DNA of 64,000 nt from assembly GCF_026460985.1 (NCBI RefSeq), contig NZ_JAPKNM010000006.1:1-64000 (forward strand), written 5' to 3'. This document shows positions 41,729-50,463 of the stretch, piece by piece. Origin of the DNA: Sphingomonas sp. (GTDB lineage Bacteria; Pseudomonadota; Alphaproteobacteria; Sphingomonadales; Sphingomonadaceae). The notes below the pieces were generated by a model that saw only the letters and a program-made list of their open reading frames with translations, did no database searches and had not been told where the DNA came from. The translations under genes were made by a program, and so were the position numbers. Every line of letters starts with the position of its first letter. Positions within the stretch are counted from its first letter, which is position 1.

Positions 41729-44700
41729 TCAGAAGCGGAAGCGCGCACCCAGCAGGTAACGCGGCTTGAGCTCCTGCGCGAAGTACAGGTTGGTCTCGGT
41801 GCGGCCATAGGTCCGTACCGGCTCGCCGGTCAGGTTGATGCCTTCGAACGACAGCGCGATATTGTCGGTGACGTCCCAGCTGACATTGACGTCGAGCGTG
41901 CCGAACGGCGCGACGAACACCGGGTTGCGGTTCGAGCCGTCACGGTTGGTCGCCGACAGATATTTGTCGCGCCAGTTATAGGCGACGCGCGCGGAGATCC
42001 CGCCCTTGTCGTAGATCGCCGTGATGTTGAAGCTGTCGCTCAACCCGAGCAGCGCGAACTGATCGATGCTGGGATCGGCGCCCGGATCGATCTGCACGTC
42101 GCCGCGCACGATCGTGTACGAGCCCGCGATGCCGAAGCCGGTATTCCCCAGGAAGTAGGAGCCGGCGAGCTCGAACCCGTGGATCTTGGCCTCGCGATTG
42201 TTGATCGGCGAGGTCACCACGAAGTTGAACAGCGGATCATTGGCATCGGCGGTGATGTCGACCGCGGCGAGCACCGAGTCGACGAAGCCCTGGTTGAGGT
42301 CTCCGCTCGGCCCCTGGTTCGCCTGGAACTGGGTGGTCGCGGCGCCGACATTGCCGTTGTTCTGGATGATCAGCGCAGTCATCGTGAACAGGTTCACGTC
42401 GCTCAGATTGGCGTTGATGCCCGTGAGCGCCGTGCGCGCGGTTCCCGAGCGGCTGCCCGCCGCCCCCGAGCTCGGGTCACGCAACCCGAACAGGTTCTGG
42501 CGGCTCTGGCCGCTGCCGACGAAGTTGCGGACGCGCTTCTCGAAATAGCCCGCCGACACGTAGCTCGACGGCGCGAAATACCATTCGAGCGAGACGTCGA
42601 AATTGTCCGAGATGAGCGGCAGCAGCCCGGGGTTGCCGGTCGAGCCGGTCGCCTCGCCGCCGAGCGCGGTCGGGCGGCCCGGAGCGCCTGCGGTGGTCGA
42701 CGCGAACAGATTGCCATATTCGGGCCGGGCGAGCGTGCGGCTGAACGAGCCGCGCGCCTTGAAATTCTCGAACGGCTCGATCGAGAAGTCGAACGCGGGC
42801 AGCAGATTGTCGTAGCTGCCCGAGCCCGTCACCGGCTGCACGGTAGCCGAGAAGCTGCGCGTGAAGTCGTTGTCCGAGACCCACACGATCCCCGTCGGCA
42901 GCGCCTGCAACGCGAGCGACGTGACGTCGGTCTTCTCGTAGCGCACGCCGGCGACCATGTTGGTCTTCATGCCGGCGATCTCGCCGTTCCACGTCACCTG
43001 GCCGAAGATCGCCCAGGTCTTCTCGCGGACATTGTCATAGTCGTTGCCGGTGACGCTGACCGGCCGCACCGGCGTCTGCACGCCCGCCACCAACGGGTTC
43101 TGGTCCGCCGCGAAGGCCGGCGAGAGCGCGTTGTAGAGATCGACGGCGTTGCCGCGGAAGGCGATCAGCGACGCGCCGGTCGAACCCGGATCGAAGTGAT
43201 CGAACTTGCAGGTGAGGCAGAACTGCTCGACCAGGCCCGGCGCCAGCAGGGCGATGTCGCCCGGATAGGTGATGCCCCAGTCGCCGAGCGTCTGCTGGGT
43301 CTGGGTGCGCGTGCTGGTCATCGACGAATCGATATAGTTGCCGCCGAAGTCGAAGCGGCTGCCGCCGCCGGCATCCCAGCCGAATTCGAGGCGGGCTTCC
43401 TTGATGCGCTGGCGCTGCGCCGACGCGTTGGTGCGCGCGACCTGGCTGCCCAGATCGCCGACATCGAGCACGCCGTTGTTGTTGCCGCGGAGCGCATCGT
43501 TGATCGTGATCGACTGGACCGGGAAGCCGCTGCTGAAGTCGACCGAATGCGCCGCGATGACCGGCGCGCCGAGGCTGACCAGAGTCGCGCTGGTGCCGTT
43601 GGGCGCATCGGGATCGCTTCGCGCGGTCGAGATGTGGCCGTCGAGCTTGACCGAGAAGGTGTCGGTGAGATCCCAGATCGCGTTGAGGCCGTAGGATTCG
43701 AGCTTGTCCTTGGTCGCGCGATATTGCTGTTCGAAGCCGGTGTCCTTCACCCCGGCGATGTTCTCCTGGAGGAACTCGGTCGTCGAGACGACGTCATTGC
43801 CGTCGAAGCGGACCTGGTTGAACGGACGGTTGAACCAGTTGGTCTGGTCGGTGCGCGCCTCGTTGCTCTTGTTCTGCACCCACAAGGCGTCGCCGGTGAT
43901 GGTCAGCCCGTCGAACGGGCGGAATTGCAGCACGCCCGAGAAGTTGATGCGCTCGCGCTCCGATTCGGAGAAGTGGTAGCGGCTGTCGTTGGGCACGGCG
44001 ATCAGGTCGTTCGCGCCGGGCGCGTTGGTGACCTGGGTGGTCCCGTCGGTGCGGACATAGGTGCCGGGCGCGAGGAAGGTGCTGCCCCGCATGATGTTCC
44101 ATGCGTTCGAGGTCGCGCTGGCGGCGGCGCTGTCGCGCTTCTGGTAGGAGCCGAACAGCGAGACGCCGACCGTGTCGATCTCGTTCGACCAGCTGACCAG
44201 GCCCGAGACTTCGGGCGTCACCTTGTCGCCGCGATCGACGCTGGTGTCGATCGACGCCTTGGCGCCGACGCTGCCGCGGAAGCCGCTCTCGCTGCCGTCG
44301 AGCGGCTTGCGGGTGACGACGTTGATCGAGGCGCCGATGCCGCCCGAGGGAATCGCCGCGCGGCCGGTCTTGTAGACCTCGAGCCGGCTCACGCCTTCGG
44401 AGGCGAGGTTGGAGAAGTCGAACGAGCGGCTGGTCGCGCGGCCGAAGTCGACGCTCTGGTCGCCGCCCACCGCGACGACGTTCGCCGCGGGAAGCGTGCG
44501 GCCGTTGAGGGTGACGAGGTTGAACGCGCCGCCGAAGCCGCGCGCGGTGACTTCCGATCCTTCGCCGTTGACGCGGTTGATCGAGACGCCGGGGATGCGC
44601 TGGAGCGATTCGGCCAGGTTGGTGTCGGGGAACTTGCCGATGTCCTCGGCCGAGATCGCATCGACGACGCCGCTCGAGTTGCGCTTGATGTCGATCGCGC

Positions 44701-44878
44701 GATCGAGCGAGGCGCGGATGCCGGTGACGACGATATCCTCGCCGGGGTCCTCCGCCTGGGTTTGCTCCGCCTGCGCGACTTCCTGTGCCAGCGCCAGGCC
44801 GGGCATCATCAGGCACGCCGTGATAGCGAGAGCGGAAGCCGAGCGCGCGAGCGCCGGCGTTAGCCGAATCCTAGTCAT
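41729..44878 (-). CDS. TonB-dependent outer-membrane receptor (cassette 1)
   Basis: 1,049 residues, ATG 44878 with GAGGAGGGG 5 bases upstream. Signal peptide ends LALAQ (about 32); TonB box EDIVVTGIRAS; plug with ISAEDIGKFPDTNLAESLQ, IPGVSINRVNGEGSEVTARG, GGIGASINVVTRKPL. The barrel ends with the TIGR01782-type final strand (ELKPRYLLGARFRF). Such receptors import maltodextrins, sucrose or other oligosaccharides in Caulobacter and Xanthomonas. A LacI-type palindrome in its promoter suggests sugar control. First gene of the cassette with SapC, cupin and halogenase. Confidence 0.93.
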   Translation of the reverse strand: MTRIRLTPALARSASALAITACLMMPGLALAQEVAQAEQTQAEDPGEDIVVTGIRASLDRAIDIKRNSSGVVDAISAEDIGKFPDTNLAESLQRIPGVSINRVNGEGSEVTARGFGGAFNLVTLNGRTLPAANVVAVGGDQSVDFGRATSRSFDFSNLASEGVSRLEVYKTGRAAIPSGGIGASINVVTRKPLDGSESGFRGSVGAKASIDTSVDRGDKVTPEVSGLVSWSNEIDTVGVSLFGSYQKRDSAAASATSNAWNIMRGSTFLAPGTYVRTDGTTQVTNAPGANDLIAVPNDSRYHFSESERERINFSGVLQFRPFDGLTITGDALWVQNKSNEARTDQTNWFNRPFNQVRFDGNDVVSTTEFLQENIAGVKDTGFEQQYRATKDKLESYGLNAIWDLTDTFSVKLDGHISTARSDPDAPNGTSATLVSLGAPVIAAHSVDFSSGFPVQSITINDALRGNNNGVLDVGDLGSQVARTNASAQRQRIKEARLEFGWDAGGGSRFDFGGNYIDSSMTSTRTQTQQTLGDWGITYPGDIALLAPGLVEQFCLTCKFDHFDPGSTGASLIAFRGNAVDLYNALSPAFAADQNPLVAGVQTPVRPVSVTGNDYDNVREKTWAIFGQVTWNGEIAGMKTNMVAGVRYEKTDVTSLALQALPTGIVWVSDNDFTRSFSATVQPVTGSGSYDNLLPAFDFSIEPFENFKARGSFSRTLARPEYGNLFASTTAGAPGRPTALGGEATGSTGNPGLLPLISDNFDVSLEWYFAPSSYVSAGYFEKRVRNFVGSGQSRQNLFGLRDPSSGAAGSRSGTARTALTGINANLSDVNLFTMTALIIQNNGNVGAATTQFQANQGPSGDLNQGFVDSVLAAVDITADANDPLFNFVVTSPINNREAKIHGFELAGSYFLGNTGFGIAGSYTIVRGDVQIDPGADPSIDQFALLGLSDSFNITAIYDKGGISARVAYNWRDKYLSATNRDGSNRNPVFVAPFGTLDVNVSWDVTDNIALSFEGINLTGEPVRTYGRTETNLYFAQELKPRYLLGARFRF

Positions 44879-44951
44879 CTATCCCCTCCTCGTCAGCGCG
44901 CTCACACGCACCGCATGGTTTTTTATATGGGTCGGCGTGGTTGCCGCCCGA

Positions 44952-44965
44952 TGTTAACGCTACCA
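44952..44965 (-). promoter_or_regulatory. LacI-type operator upstream of the TBDR
   Basis: TGTTAACGCTACCA matches the classical LacI-family palindrome TGTTAGCGCTAACA at 12 of 14 positions. On the minus strand it overlaps or directly follows the place where the -10 box would fall after the TTGACA at 44984-44979, a normal place for a repressor site. No LacI-family gene is present in the window. Confidence 0.6.
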
Positions 44966-45028
44966 ACTTGTCTCACGTTGTCAACCGGTGCGCAGCCAAC
45001 TTGGACATTTCAATTCTATTGGCGATAT

Positions 45029-45045
45029 CTACTGATTCTCAGTAG
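45029..45045. promoter_or_regulatory. Perfect 7-bp dyad upstream of lldD
   Basis: CTACTGA and TCAGTAG flank TTC. It lies 215 bp before the lldD start and 64 bp beyond the LacI-type site. The size and symmetry fit an operator; the protein that binds it is unknown. Confidence 0.35.
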
Positions 45046-45259
45046 CTTGATTACATTGCTGCATTGCAACAAGAACGAAACTCGTCAGCTGCGATAAAAA
45101 TGGCACAGTGTTCGCGTAACATCCGGAGTCGCGCGGTCCGGGTTGCGTTCGCACCCGAACCTGTCGAGGGCGGCCATGGCCGAGGGGTTGCGGCGGGAGG
45201 CGCGAGCGCCGAAGCTTGCTCGACTATCGGTTCCATTTTATGGCATGGCATATCACGCG

Positions 45260-46417
45260 ATGAGACGAGCAGCTTCCACCCTTGACTATCGCGAGCTCGC
45301 TCGCCGGCGGCTGCCGCATTTCCTGTTCGAATATATCGACGGCGGCTCGTACGCCGAAGTGACGCTTCGCCGGAATGTCGAGGATCTCGCGGCGATCGCG
45401 CTGCGCCAGCGCATCCTGCGCGACGTCTCGGCGCTCGACCTCTCGACCCGGCTGTTCGGGCAGGAGCTGAAGATGCCGGTGGCGCTGGCGCCGATCGGGC
45501 TGGCGGGGATGAACGCGCGGCGCGGCGAGGTGCAGGCGGCGCGCGCGGCGGAGAAGGCGGGCGTGCCCTTCTGCCTTTCCACCGTCTCCGCCTGTCCGCT
45601 CGGAGAAGTCGCACGCGGCACGAGCGTGCCCTTCTGGTTCCAGCTCTACATGATCCGCGATCGCGGCTTCATGCGCGAACTGCTCGACCAGGCGACCGCG
45701 GCGGGGTGCAATGCGCTGGTGTTCACCGTCGACATGCCGGTGCCGGGTTCTCGCTACCGCGACTATCGCTCGGGCCTCGCCGGCGCGAGCGGCATGGCCG
45801 GCGGGCTGCGCCGCACATGGCAGGCGATGAAGCGTCCGGGCTGGGCATGGGACGTGGGCGTGCACGGCCGCCCGCACCAATTGGGCAATGTCGCGCCGGT
45901 GCTCGGCAAGAATACCGGGCTCGAGGACTTCTTCGCCTGGATGCGCAACAATTTCGATCCGAGCGTGAGCTGGCGCGACCTCGACTTCATCCGCGAGCGC
46001 TGGCGCGGACCGCTGATCATCAAGGGCATCCTCGACGCCGAGGACGCGCGCTCCGCCGCCGAGCTGGGCGCGGACGGGATCGTCGTCTCCAACCATGGCG
46101 GGCGCCAGCTCGACGGCGTGCCCTCGACCGCGCACGCCCTCCCCGCGATCGCCGACGCGGTGGGGGACCGGCTGACCGTACTCGCCGATGGCGGGGTACG
46201 ATCGGGGCTCGACGTGGTGCGGATGCTTGCGCTCGGCGCCAAGGGCGTGCTGCTCGGCCGCGCCTGGGCCTATGCGCTCGCGGCGCAGGGCGAAGCCGGG
46301 GTCAGCCACATGCTCAAGCTGGTCGAGGCCGAGATGCGCGTCGCGATGGCGCTGACCGGGTGCACCAGCGTCGACCAGATCAGCCGCGACGCGCTGGTGG
46401 AGACGGCGCGCGGCTGA
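45260..46417 (+). CDS. lldD: L-lactate dehydrogenase, FMN-dependent (alpha-hydroxy-acid oxidase family)
   Basis: 385 residues from ATG 45260, chosen by alignment to the N-terminus of E. coli LldD ([20 protein letters not shown]); upstream ATG 45245 is also in frame and neither has a strong ribosome site. Strong family match: [70 protein letters not shown], and the catalytic His with FMN loop in [15 protein letters not shown] (about 277). It oxidises L-lactate to pyruvate and feeds electrons to the quinone pool at the inner membrane. In this locus it would use the L-lactate released by the L-fucose pathway. Confidence 0.92.
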   Translation: MRRAASTLDYRELARRRLPHFLFEYIDGGSYAEVTLRRNVEDLAAIALRQRILRDVSALDLSTRLFGQELKMPVALAPIGLAGMNARRGEVQAARAAEKAGVPFCLSTVSACPLGEVARGTSVPFWFQLYMIRDRGFMRELLDQATAAGCNALVFTVDMPVPGSRYRDYRSGLAGASGMAGGLRRTWQAMKRPGWAWDVGVHGRPHQLGNVAPVLGKNTGLEDFFAWMRNNFDPSVSWRDLDFIRERWRGPLIIKGILDAEDARSAAELGADGIVVSNHGGRQLDGVPSTAHALPAIADAVGDRLTVLADGGVRSGLDVVRMLALGAKGVLLGRAWAYALAAQGEAGVSHMLKLVEAEMRVAMALTGCTSVDQISRDALVETARG

Positions 46418-46468
46418 CGTTCGAAGAGAAAAGCTCGGGCACAAAGCCCGGCCAGGAGAGGATGGAGC

Positions 46469-47923
46469 ATGGATCGTACGGAAGGGACCGCCGTCCGGCG
46501 GCGTGACGTTCTCGGCGGGCTGGCGGCGGGTACCGCGCTCGCGGCTGCGCTCGACGCCAATGCAACGGTCGACACGCGCAAGCGCTACGTCTCAGTCGGC
46601 GTCGGCAGCCGCAACCGCATGTTCCAGGACGCGCTCTGGGGGCCGCACAAGGCGCATGGCGCGCTGATCGCCGCCTGCGACACCAATCCCGGCCGGCTCG
46701 ATCATGTCGCCCAGCGCGCGATCCAGGCGGGCGTCAAGCCGCCCAAGCCCTTCCTCGCCGCGGATTTCGACAAGATGCTGCGCGAGCTGAAGCCCGACGC
46801 CGTGATCGTCACCACCCCCGACGCCTTTCACGACGACTATGTCGTCCGCGCGCTCGACGCCGGCTGCGACGTCATCACCGAGAAGCCGATGACGACCACC
46901 GCCGCCAAAGCGCAGCGCATCCTGGATGCTTGTCGGCGCAGCGGGCGGCATATCCGCGTCACCTTCAACTATCGCTACTCGCCCTTCCGCAGCCAGGTGA
47001 AGGAGCTACTGATGGCGGGCGAGATCGGCGACGTGCTGTCTGTCGACTTCCAATGGCTGCTCAACACCGTCCACGGCGCCGACTATTTCCGCCGCTGGCA
47101 CTCGAACAAGGCCATTTCGGGCGGGCTGATGGTGCACAAGGCGACGCACCATTTCGACCTGGTCAACTGGTGGCTCTCGGACCTGCCGGTGAGCGTCGCC
47201 GCGACCGGCAAGCGCGAATTCTACACCCCCGAGATGGCGCGCCGCTTCGGCCTCGATGGCCCGCACCAGCGCTGCCGGACCTGCCCGGAGAAGGCCAAGT
47301 GCAGCTTCTTCTTCGACCTCGCCGCCGATCCGGGGCTCAAGGCGCTCTACCTCGATAACGAGAAATATGACGGCTATTTCCGCGACCAGTGCGTCTGGCG
47401 GCCGACGATCGACATCGAGGACACGATGAACGTCGTGGTCGGCTATGCCGGCGGCACGACGCTCAGCTACAGCCTCAACGCGTTCAACGCGTGGGAAGGC
47501 TATCACATCGCCTTCAACGGGACGAAGGGACGGCTCGAGCACAGCGTGATCGAGCAGGCCGGCGTCGCGGGCGCGAGCGGCCATAGCGACGAGGACCGGA
47601 TCAAGACGCGGATCGTGCCGATGCGCGGCAATCCGCGCGACGTGGTCCCCGCGACCGGCACGGGCGGGCATGGCGGCGGCGACGCGGTGATGCTCGCCGA
47701 CATCTTCGATCCGAATGCGCCGAAGGACCCGCTGCTGCGCGCGGCGGACGAACGCGGCGGCGCGGCGTCGATCCTGGTCGGGGTGGCGGCCAATCGCTGC
47801 TTCGAGACGGGCAAGCCGGTGAAGATCGCCGAGCTGGTGACCGGGCTCGACTGGCCCGACTATCCGAAGATGCCGGGGCACAAGGACCCGGTGACGCAGC
47901 CGCCGCGGATGGTGCGCGGCTAG
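46469..47923 (+). CDS. Tat-exported Gfo/Idh/MocA oxidoreductase
   Basis: 484 residues, ATG 46469 after AGGAGAGG. The N-terminus AVRRRDVLGGLAAGTALAAA is a twin-arginine signal. The Rossmann part is YVSVGVGSRNRMFQDALWG; the family Lys is in DVITEKPMTTTAAKAQR; the middle has GLMVHKATHHFDLVNWWLSD. Unusual is a cysteine-rich insert HQRCRTCPEKAKCSFFFD with three Cys, perhaps a metal site. It has the general build of exported redox-dependent sugar enzymes; the substrate is unknown. It sits 51 bases after lldD and 5 bases before the six-hairpin glycosidase, so one operon. Confidence 0.85.
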   Translation: MDRTEGTAVRRRDVLGGLAAGTALAAALDANATVDTRKRYVSVGVGSRNRMFQDALWGPHKAHGALIAACDTNPGRLDHVAQRAIQAGVKPPKPFLAADFDKMLRELKPDAVIVTTPDAFHDDYVVRALDAGCDVITEKPMTTTAAKAQRILDACRRSGRHIRVTFNYRYSPFRSQVKELLMAGEIGDVLSVDFQWLLNTVHGADYFRRWHSNKAISGGLMVHKATHHFDLVNWWLSDLPVSVAATGKREFYTPEMARRFGLDGPHQRCRTCPEKAKCSFFFDLAADPGLKALYLDNEKYDGYFRDQCVWRPTIDIEDTMNVVVGYAGGTTLSYSLNAFNAWEGYHIAFNGTKGRLEHSVIEQAGVAGASGHSDEDRIKTRIVPMRGNPRDVVPATGTGGHGGGDAVMLADIFDPNAPKDPLLRAADERGGAASILVGVAANRCFETGKPVKIAELVTGLDWPDYPKMPGHKDPVTQPPRMVRG

Positions 47924-47928
47924 GGTTG

Positions 47929-50259
47929 GTGGACGCGCCCGCTCCTATTCCGTCACCCCCGCGAAAGCGGGGGCCCATCTCCCGGACTATCCACAATCGC
48001 ACCGGCGCATTCCGCTGCTCGCCCAGGAGATGGGTCCCCGCTTTCGCGGGGATGACGGTTTTTTGTCTGGCCGCGACCTCCCCCGCCCCCGCCCAGCCGA
48101 TCGACCGGCACGCGCTGGTGACGCGCCACAATGTCACCCTCACCCGCATCGACCCGCATGCGCCGCTGATGCTCGGCAACGGCAATCTCGGCTTCACCGC
48201 GGACATCACCGGGCTGCAGACCTTTCCCGAGCAATATTCGCCGATCGCGCCGCTGCTCACCATGGCGCAATGGGCGTGGCACAGCTTTCCCAACCCCAAC
48301 GGCTATACCGAGCGCGACGGGCTGGTGATGGTCCCCGTCCCCGGCCGCGGCGAGCAGCCCTTCCCCTGGATCCGCGACTGGTCCGAGCTCGACAAGCGCC
48401 CCGCGCTGCAATGGCTGCGCGAGAATCCGCACCGCTTCTCGCTCGGCCGGGTGAGCCTGGCGTTGATCCGACGCGACGGGACGCAGGCGCATTTCTCCGA
48501 CCTGAGCGCGACGCGGCAGCACCTCGATCTCTGGTCGGGATCGCTGACGAGCAGCTTCGTGTTCGATCGCGCGCCGGTGACGGTCGAGACCCGGGTGCAT
48601 CCGACGCGCGACATGGTGATGGTGTCGATCCGCTCGCCGCTGGTCGCCTCGGGCCGGATCGGCGTCGATGTGCGCTATCCGGGGGTCTCGGCGAAGCTCA
48701 ACCCCGACCCGTCCGACTGGACGCGCGACGACGTGCACCGCACCCGCGTGCTGGAGCGGCGCCCGGACCGGTTGGTGGCGGAACGCAGCCTCGATGCGAC
48801 GCGCTACTACTCGGCGATCCTTGCGCTCGACGGCATTGTGACGCGCACCGGGCCGCACGGCTTTCGCGCGCTGCGTCGCGGGGGCGAGCGGCTGGACGTC
48901 ACGGTGCGCTTCGACCGCGAAAGGCGCCCGCCCGGTGCGCAGGATGCCGGCGTGGTCGCGCGGCATTGGCACGACTATTGGACCCGTGGCGGCGCGGTGG
49001 ACTTCAGCGGCAGCACCGATCCGCGCGCGGCCGAGCTCGAGCGGCGCGTGGTGCTCTCGCAATATCTCGCCGCGATCAACCAGGCGGGCGAGATCCCGCC
49101 GCAGGAGGAAGGGCTGTTCTCGAACAGCTGGAACGGCAAGTTCCACCTGGAGATGACGCTGTTCCACGCGGCGCATTGGGCGAGCTGGGGCCGGCCCGAG
49201 CTGCTCGAGCGCAGCCTCGGCTGGTATCTGGAGATGCTGCCCCAGGCGCAGGCGCAGGCGCGGCGCCACGGCGTGCGGGGCGCCTGGTGGAGCAAGATGA
49301 CCGGGCCGAACGGCTGGAACAGCCCGAGCACGGTCAATCCCTTCATCATGTGGCAGCAGCCGCATCCGATCTATCTGGCCGAGCTGGTCCGGCGTGCGCG
49401 CGGCGGGGATCCCGCGGTGCTGGCGCGCTATGGCGAGATGGTCGAGCAGACCGCGCAATTGCTCGCGAGCTGGCCACGGCGGGAGGGCAGTCGCTACGTG
49501 CTCGGGCCGCCGATCATCCCGGTTCAGGAGAATCACCCACCGCTCACCACGGTGAACCCCGCATTCGAGCTCGAATATTATCGCTGGGCGCTCGGCACCG
49601 CGCAGCTTTGGCGCGAACGTCGCGGGCTGGTGCGCAATGCCGAATGGGATCGCGTGATCGCCGGGCTCGCGCCCTTGCCCGAACGCGACGGGCTCGTCCT
49701 GCCGGTGGAGAGCGCGCCGGACTTCTGGCGCATCGCCGCCTCGCCCGAATGCAGCCGCAACGCGACGCCGCCGCGCTGCCTGAACCGCGACCACCCCTCG
49801 TTCCTGATGGCCTTCGGGCTGATCCCCGGGCGAGTCGACTCGGCGGCGATGCGGCGCACGCTGGAGGCGACCGAGTCGCACTGGGACCTGCGCCAGACCT
49901 GGGGTTGGGACTTCCCGGTGGCGGCGATGACCGCGGCGCGGCTGGGCGAACCGGACAAGGCGGTCGACTGGCTGTTCCGCGACCTGCCCAACAACCGCTG
50001 GGGCGTGAGCGGGATGACGCCGCGCGTCCATCTCGAGGCGGAGAGGCAATTGGTAGGCCCTGCCGCGGCGAATGCAGGCACCGGGCCGGACGGACCGGGC
50101 TATGCGCGCGCGGCCGAGACCTATTTCCCCTCCAACGGATCGTTGCTGCTCGCCGTCGGGATGATGGCCGGCGGCTGGGACGGATCGGCGGGAGCGGCGC
50201 CCGGCTTTCCACGGCGGGGATGGACGGTCCGCGCCGAGGGGCTCACGCCGTTGCCTTAG
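47929..50259 (+). CDS. Exported six-hairpin glycosidase-like protein with a repeat at its N-terminus
   Basis: About 776 residues from GTG 47929 (TTG 47926 is also possible). After a few codons the frame runs through a class A palindromic repeat (47950-48058; peptides RKRGPIS and RWVPAFAGM) and then into VFCLAATSPAPAQ, the end of a signal peptide. An ATG inside the repeat at 48052 leaves a very short signal. The body has an N-terminal beta domain (LMLGNGNLGFTADITGLQTF) and an (alpha/alpha)6 toroid with NSWNGKFHLEMTLFHAAHW (Glu about 407) and QTWGWDFPVAAMTAARLG, recalling GH65/GH95-type enzymes. The exact family is not recognised. A fucosidase role is attractive because of the surrounding genes but is inference. 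Confidence 0.7.
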   Translation: MDAPAPIPSPPRKRGPISRTIHNRTGAFRCSPRRWVPAFAGMTVFCLAATSPAPAQPIDRHALVTRHNVTLTRIDPHAPLMLGNGNLGFTADITGLQTFPEQYSPIAPLLTMAQWAWHSFPNPNGYTERDGLVMVPVPGRGEQPFPWIRDWSELDKRPALQWLRENPHRFSLGRVSLALIRRDGTQAHFSDLSATRQHLDLWSGSLTSSFVFDRAPVTVETRVHPTRDMVMVSIRSPLVASGRIGVDVRYPGVSAKLNPDPSDWTRDDVHRTRVLERRPDRLVAERSLDATRYYSAILALDGIVTRTGPHGFRALRRGGERLDVTVRFDRERRPPGAQDAGVVARHWHDYWTRGGAVDFSGSTDPRAAELERRVVLSQYLAAINQAGEIPPQEEGLFSNSWNGKFHLEMTLFHAAHWASWGRPELLERSLGWYLEMLPQAQAQARRHGVRGAWWSKMTGPNGWNSPSTVNPFIMWQQPHPIYLAELVRRARGGDPAVLARYGEMVEQTAQLLASWPRREGSRYVLGPPIIPVQENHPPLTTVNPAFELEYYRWALGTAQLWRERRGLVRNAEWDRVIAGLAPLPERDGLVLPVESAPDFWRIAASPECSRNATPPRCLNRDHPSFLMAFGLIPGRVDSAAMRRTLEATESHWDLRQTWGWDFPVAAMTAARLGEPDKAVDWLFRDLPNNRWGVSGMTPRVHLEAERQLVGPAAANAGTGPDGPGYARAAETYFPSNGSLLLAVGMMAGGWDGSAGAAPGFPRRGWTVRAEGLTPLP
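47950..48058. repeat. Palindromic repeat, class A, copy 2, inside a coding region
   Basis: Left arm CCGTCACCCCCGCGAAAG... (47950) through CCCATCTCC, right arm GGAGATGGGTCCCCGC ... GGGGATGACGG (48026-48058), about 109 bp. Same arms as copy 1 (31424) with a different middle. It occupies the 5' end of the six-hairpin glycosidase frame. Confidence 0.88.
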
Positions 50260-50278
50260 GGTTGGGACTTCCGTTCAA

Positions 50279-50310
50279 ACCCGTCATCCCGCCTGCGCGG
50301 GACGACGAAG
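50279..50310. repeat. Truncated class A repeat unit
   Basis: CCCGTCATCCCGCCTGCGCG followed by GGACGACGAAGGG is a single, diverged arm of the class A element. It lies in the 204-bp gap between the convergent glycosidase and fuconolactonase genes. No other feature is seen in this gap. Confidence 0.55.
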
Positions 50311-50463
50311 GGAATTTTGTCTCCCAATTGTCCCATTACGGTGTTTTTGCGTACTGTTCGGAGCACGTATTCAGGAGTATGAAGGTTAGGCTCCGGAGGG
50401 TTCCCCCCTAAGGGGTGCGGTCGGGCGGCGTTTAACTCCCTTTTCCGCCGTCCGGCCGTCCTT

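Larger units (their letters stand above)
44879..45259. promoter_or_regulatory. 381-bp divergent control region of the TBDR and lldD genes
   Basis: AT-richer than its surroundings and without a convincing gene. It contains the LacI-type palindrome (44952-44965) and a -35 TTGACA on the minus strand (44984-44979) for the TBDR, a perfect dyad CTACTGA-TTC-TCAGTAG (45029-45045), and TTGC-N6-GCAA (45056-45069) on the lldD side. The last 150 bp before lldD show no further signal, and its ribosome site is weak. Confidence 0.5.

Noticed and set aside
42179..44863. 894-codon plus-strand frame opposite the cassette 1 TBDR
   Set aside because: Antisense to a clear receptor gene; composition of a shadow frame.
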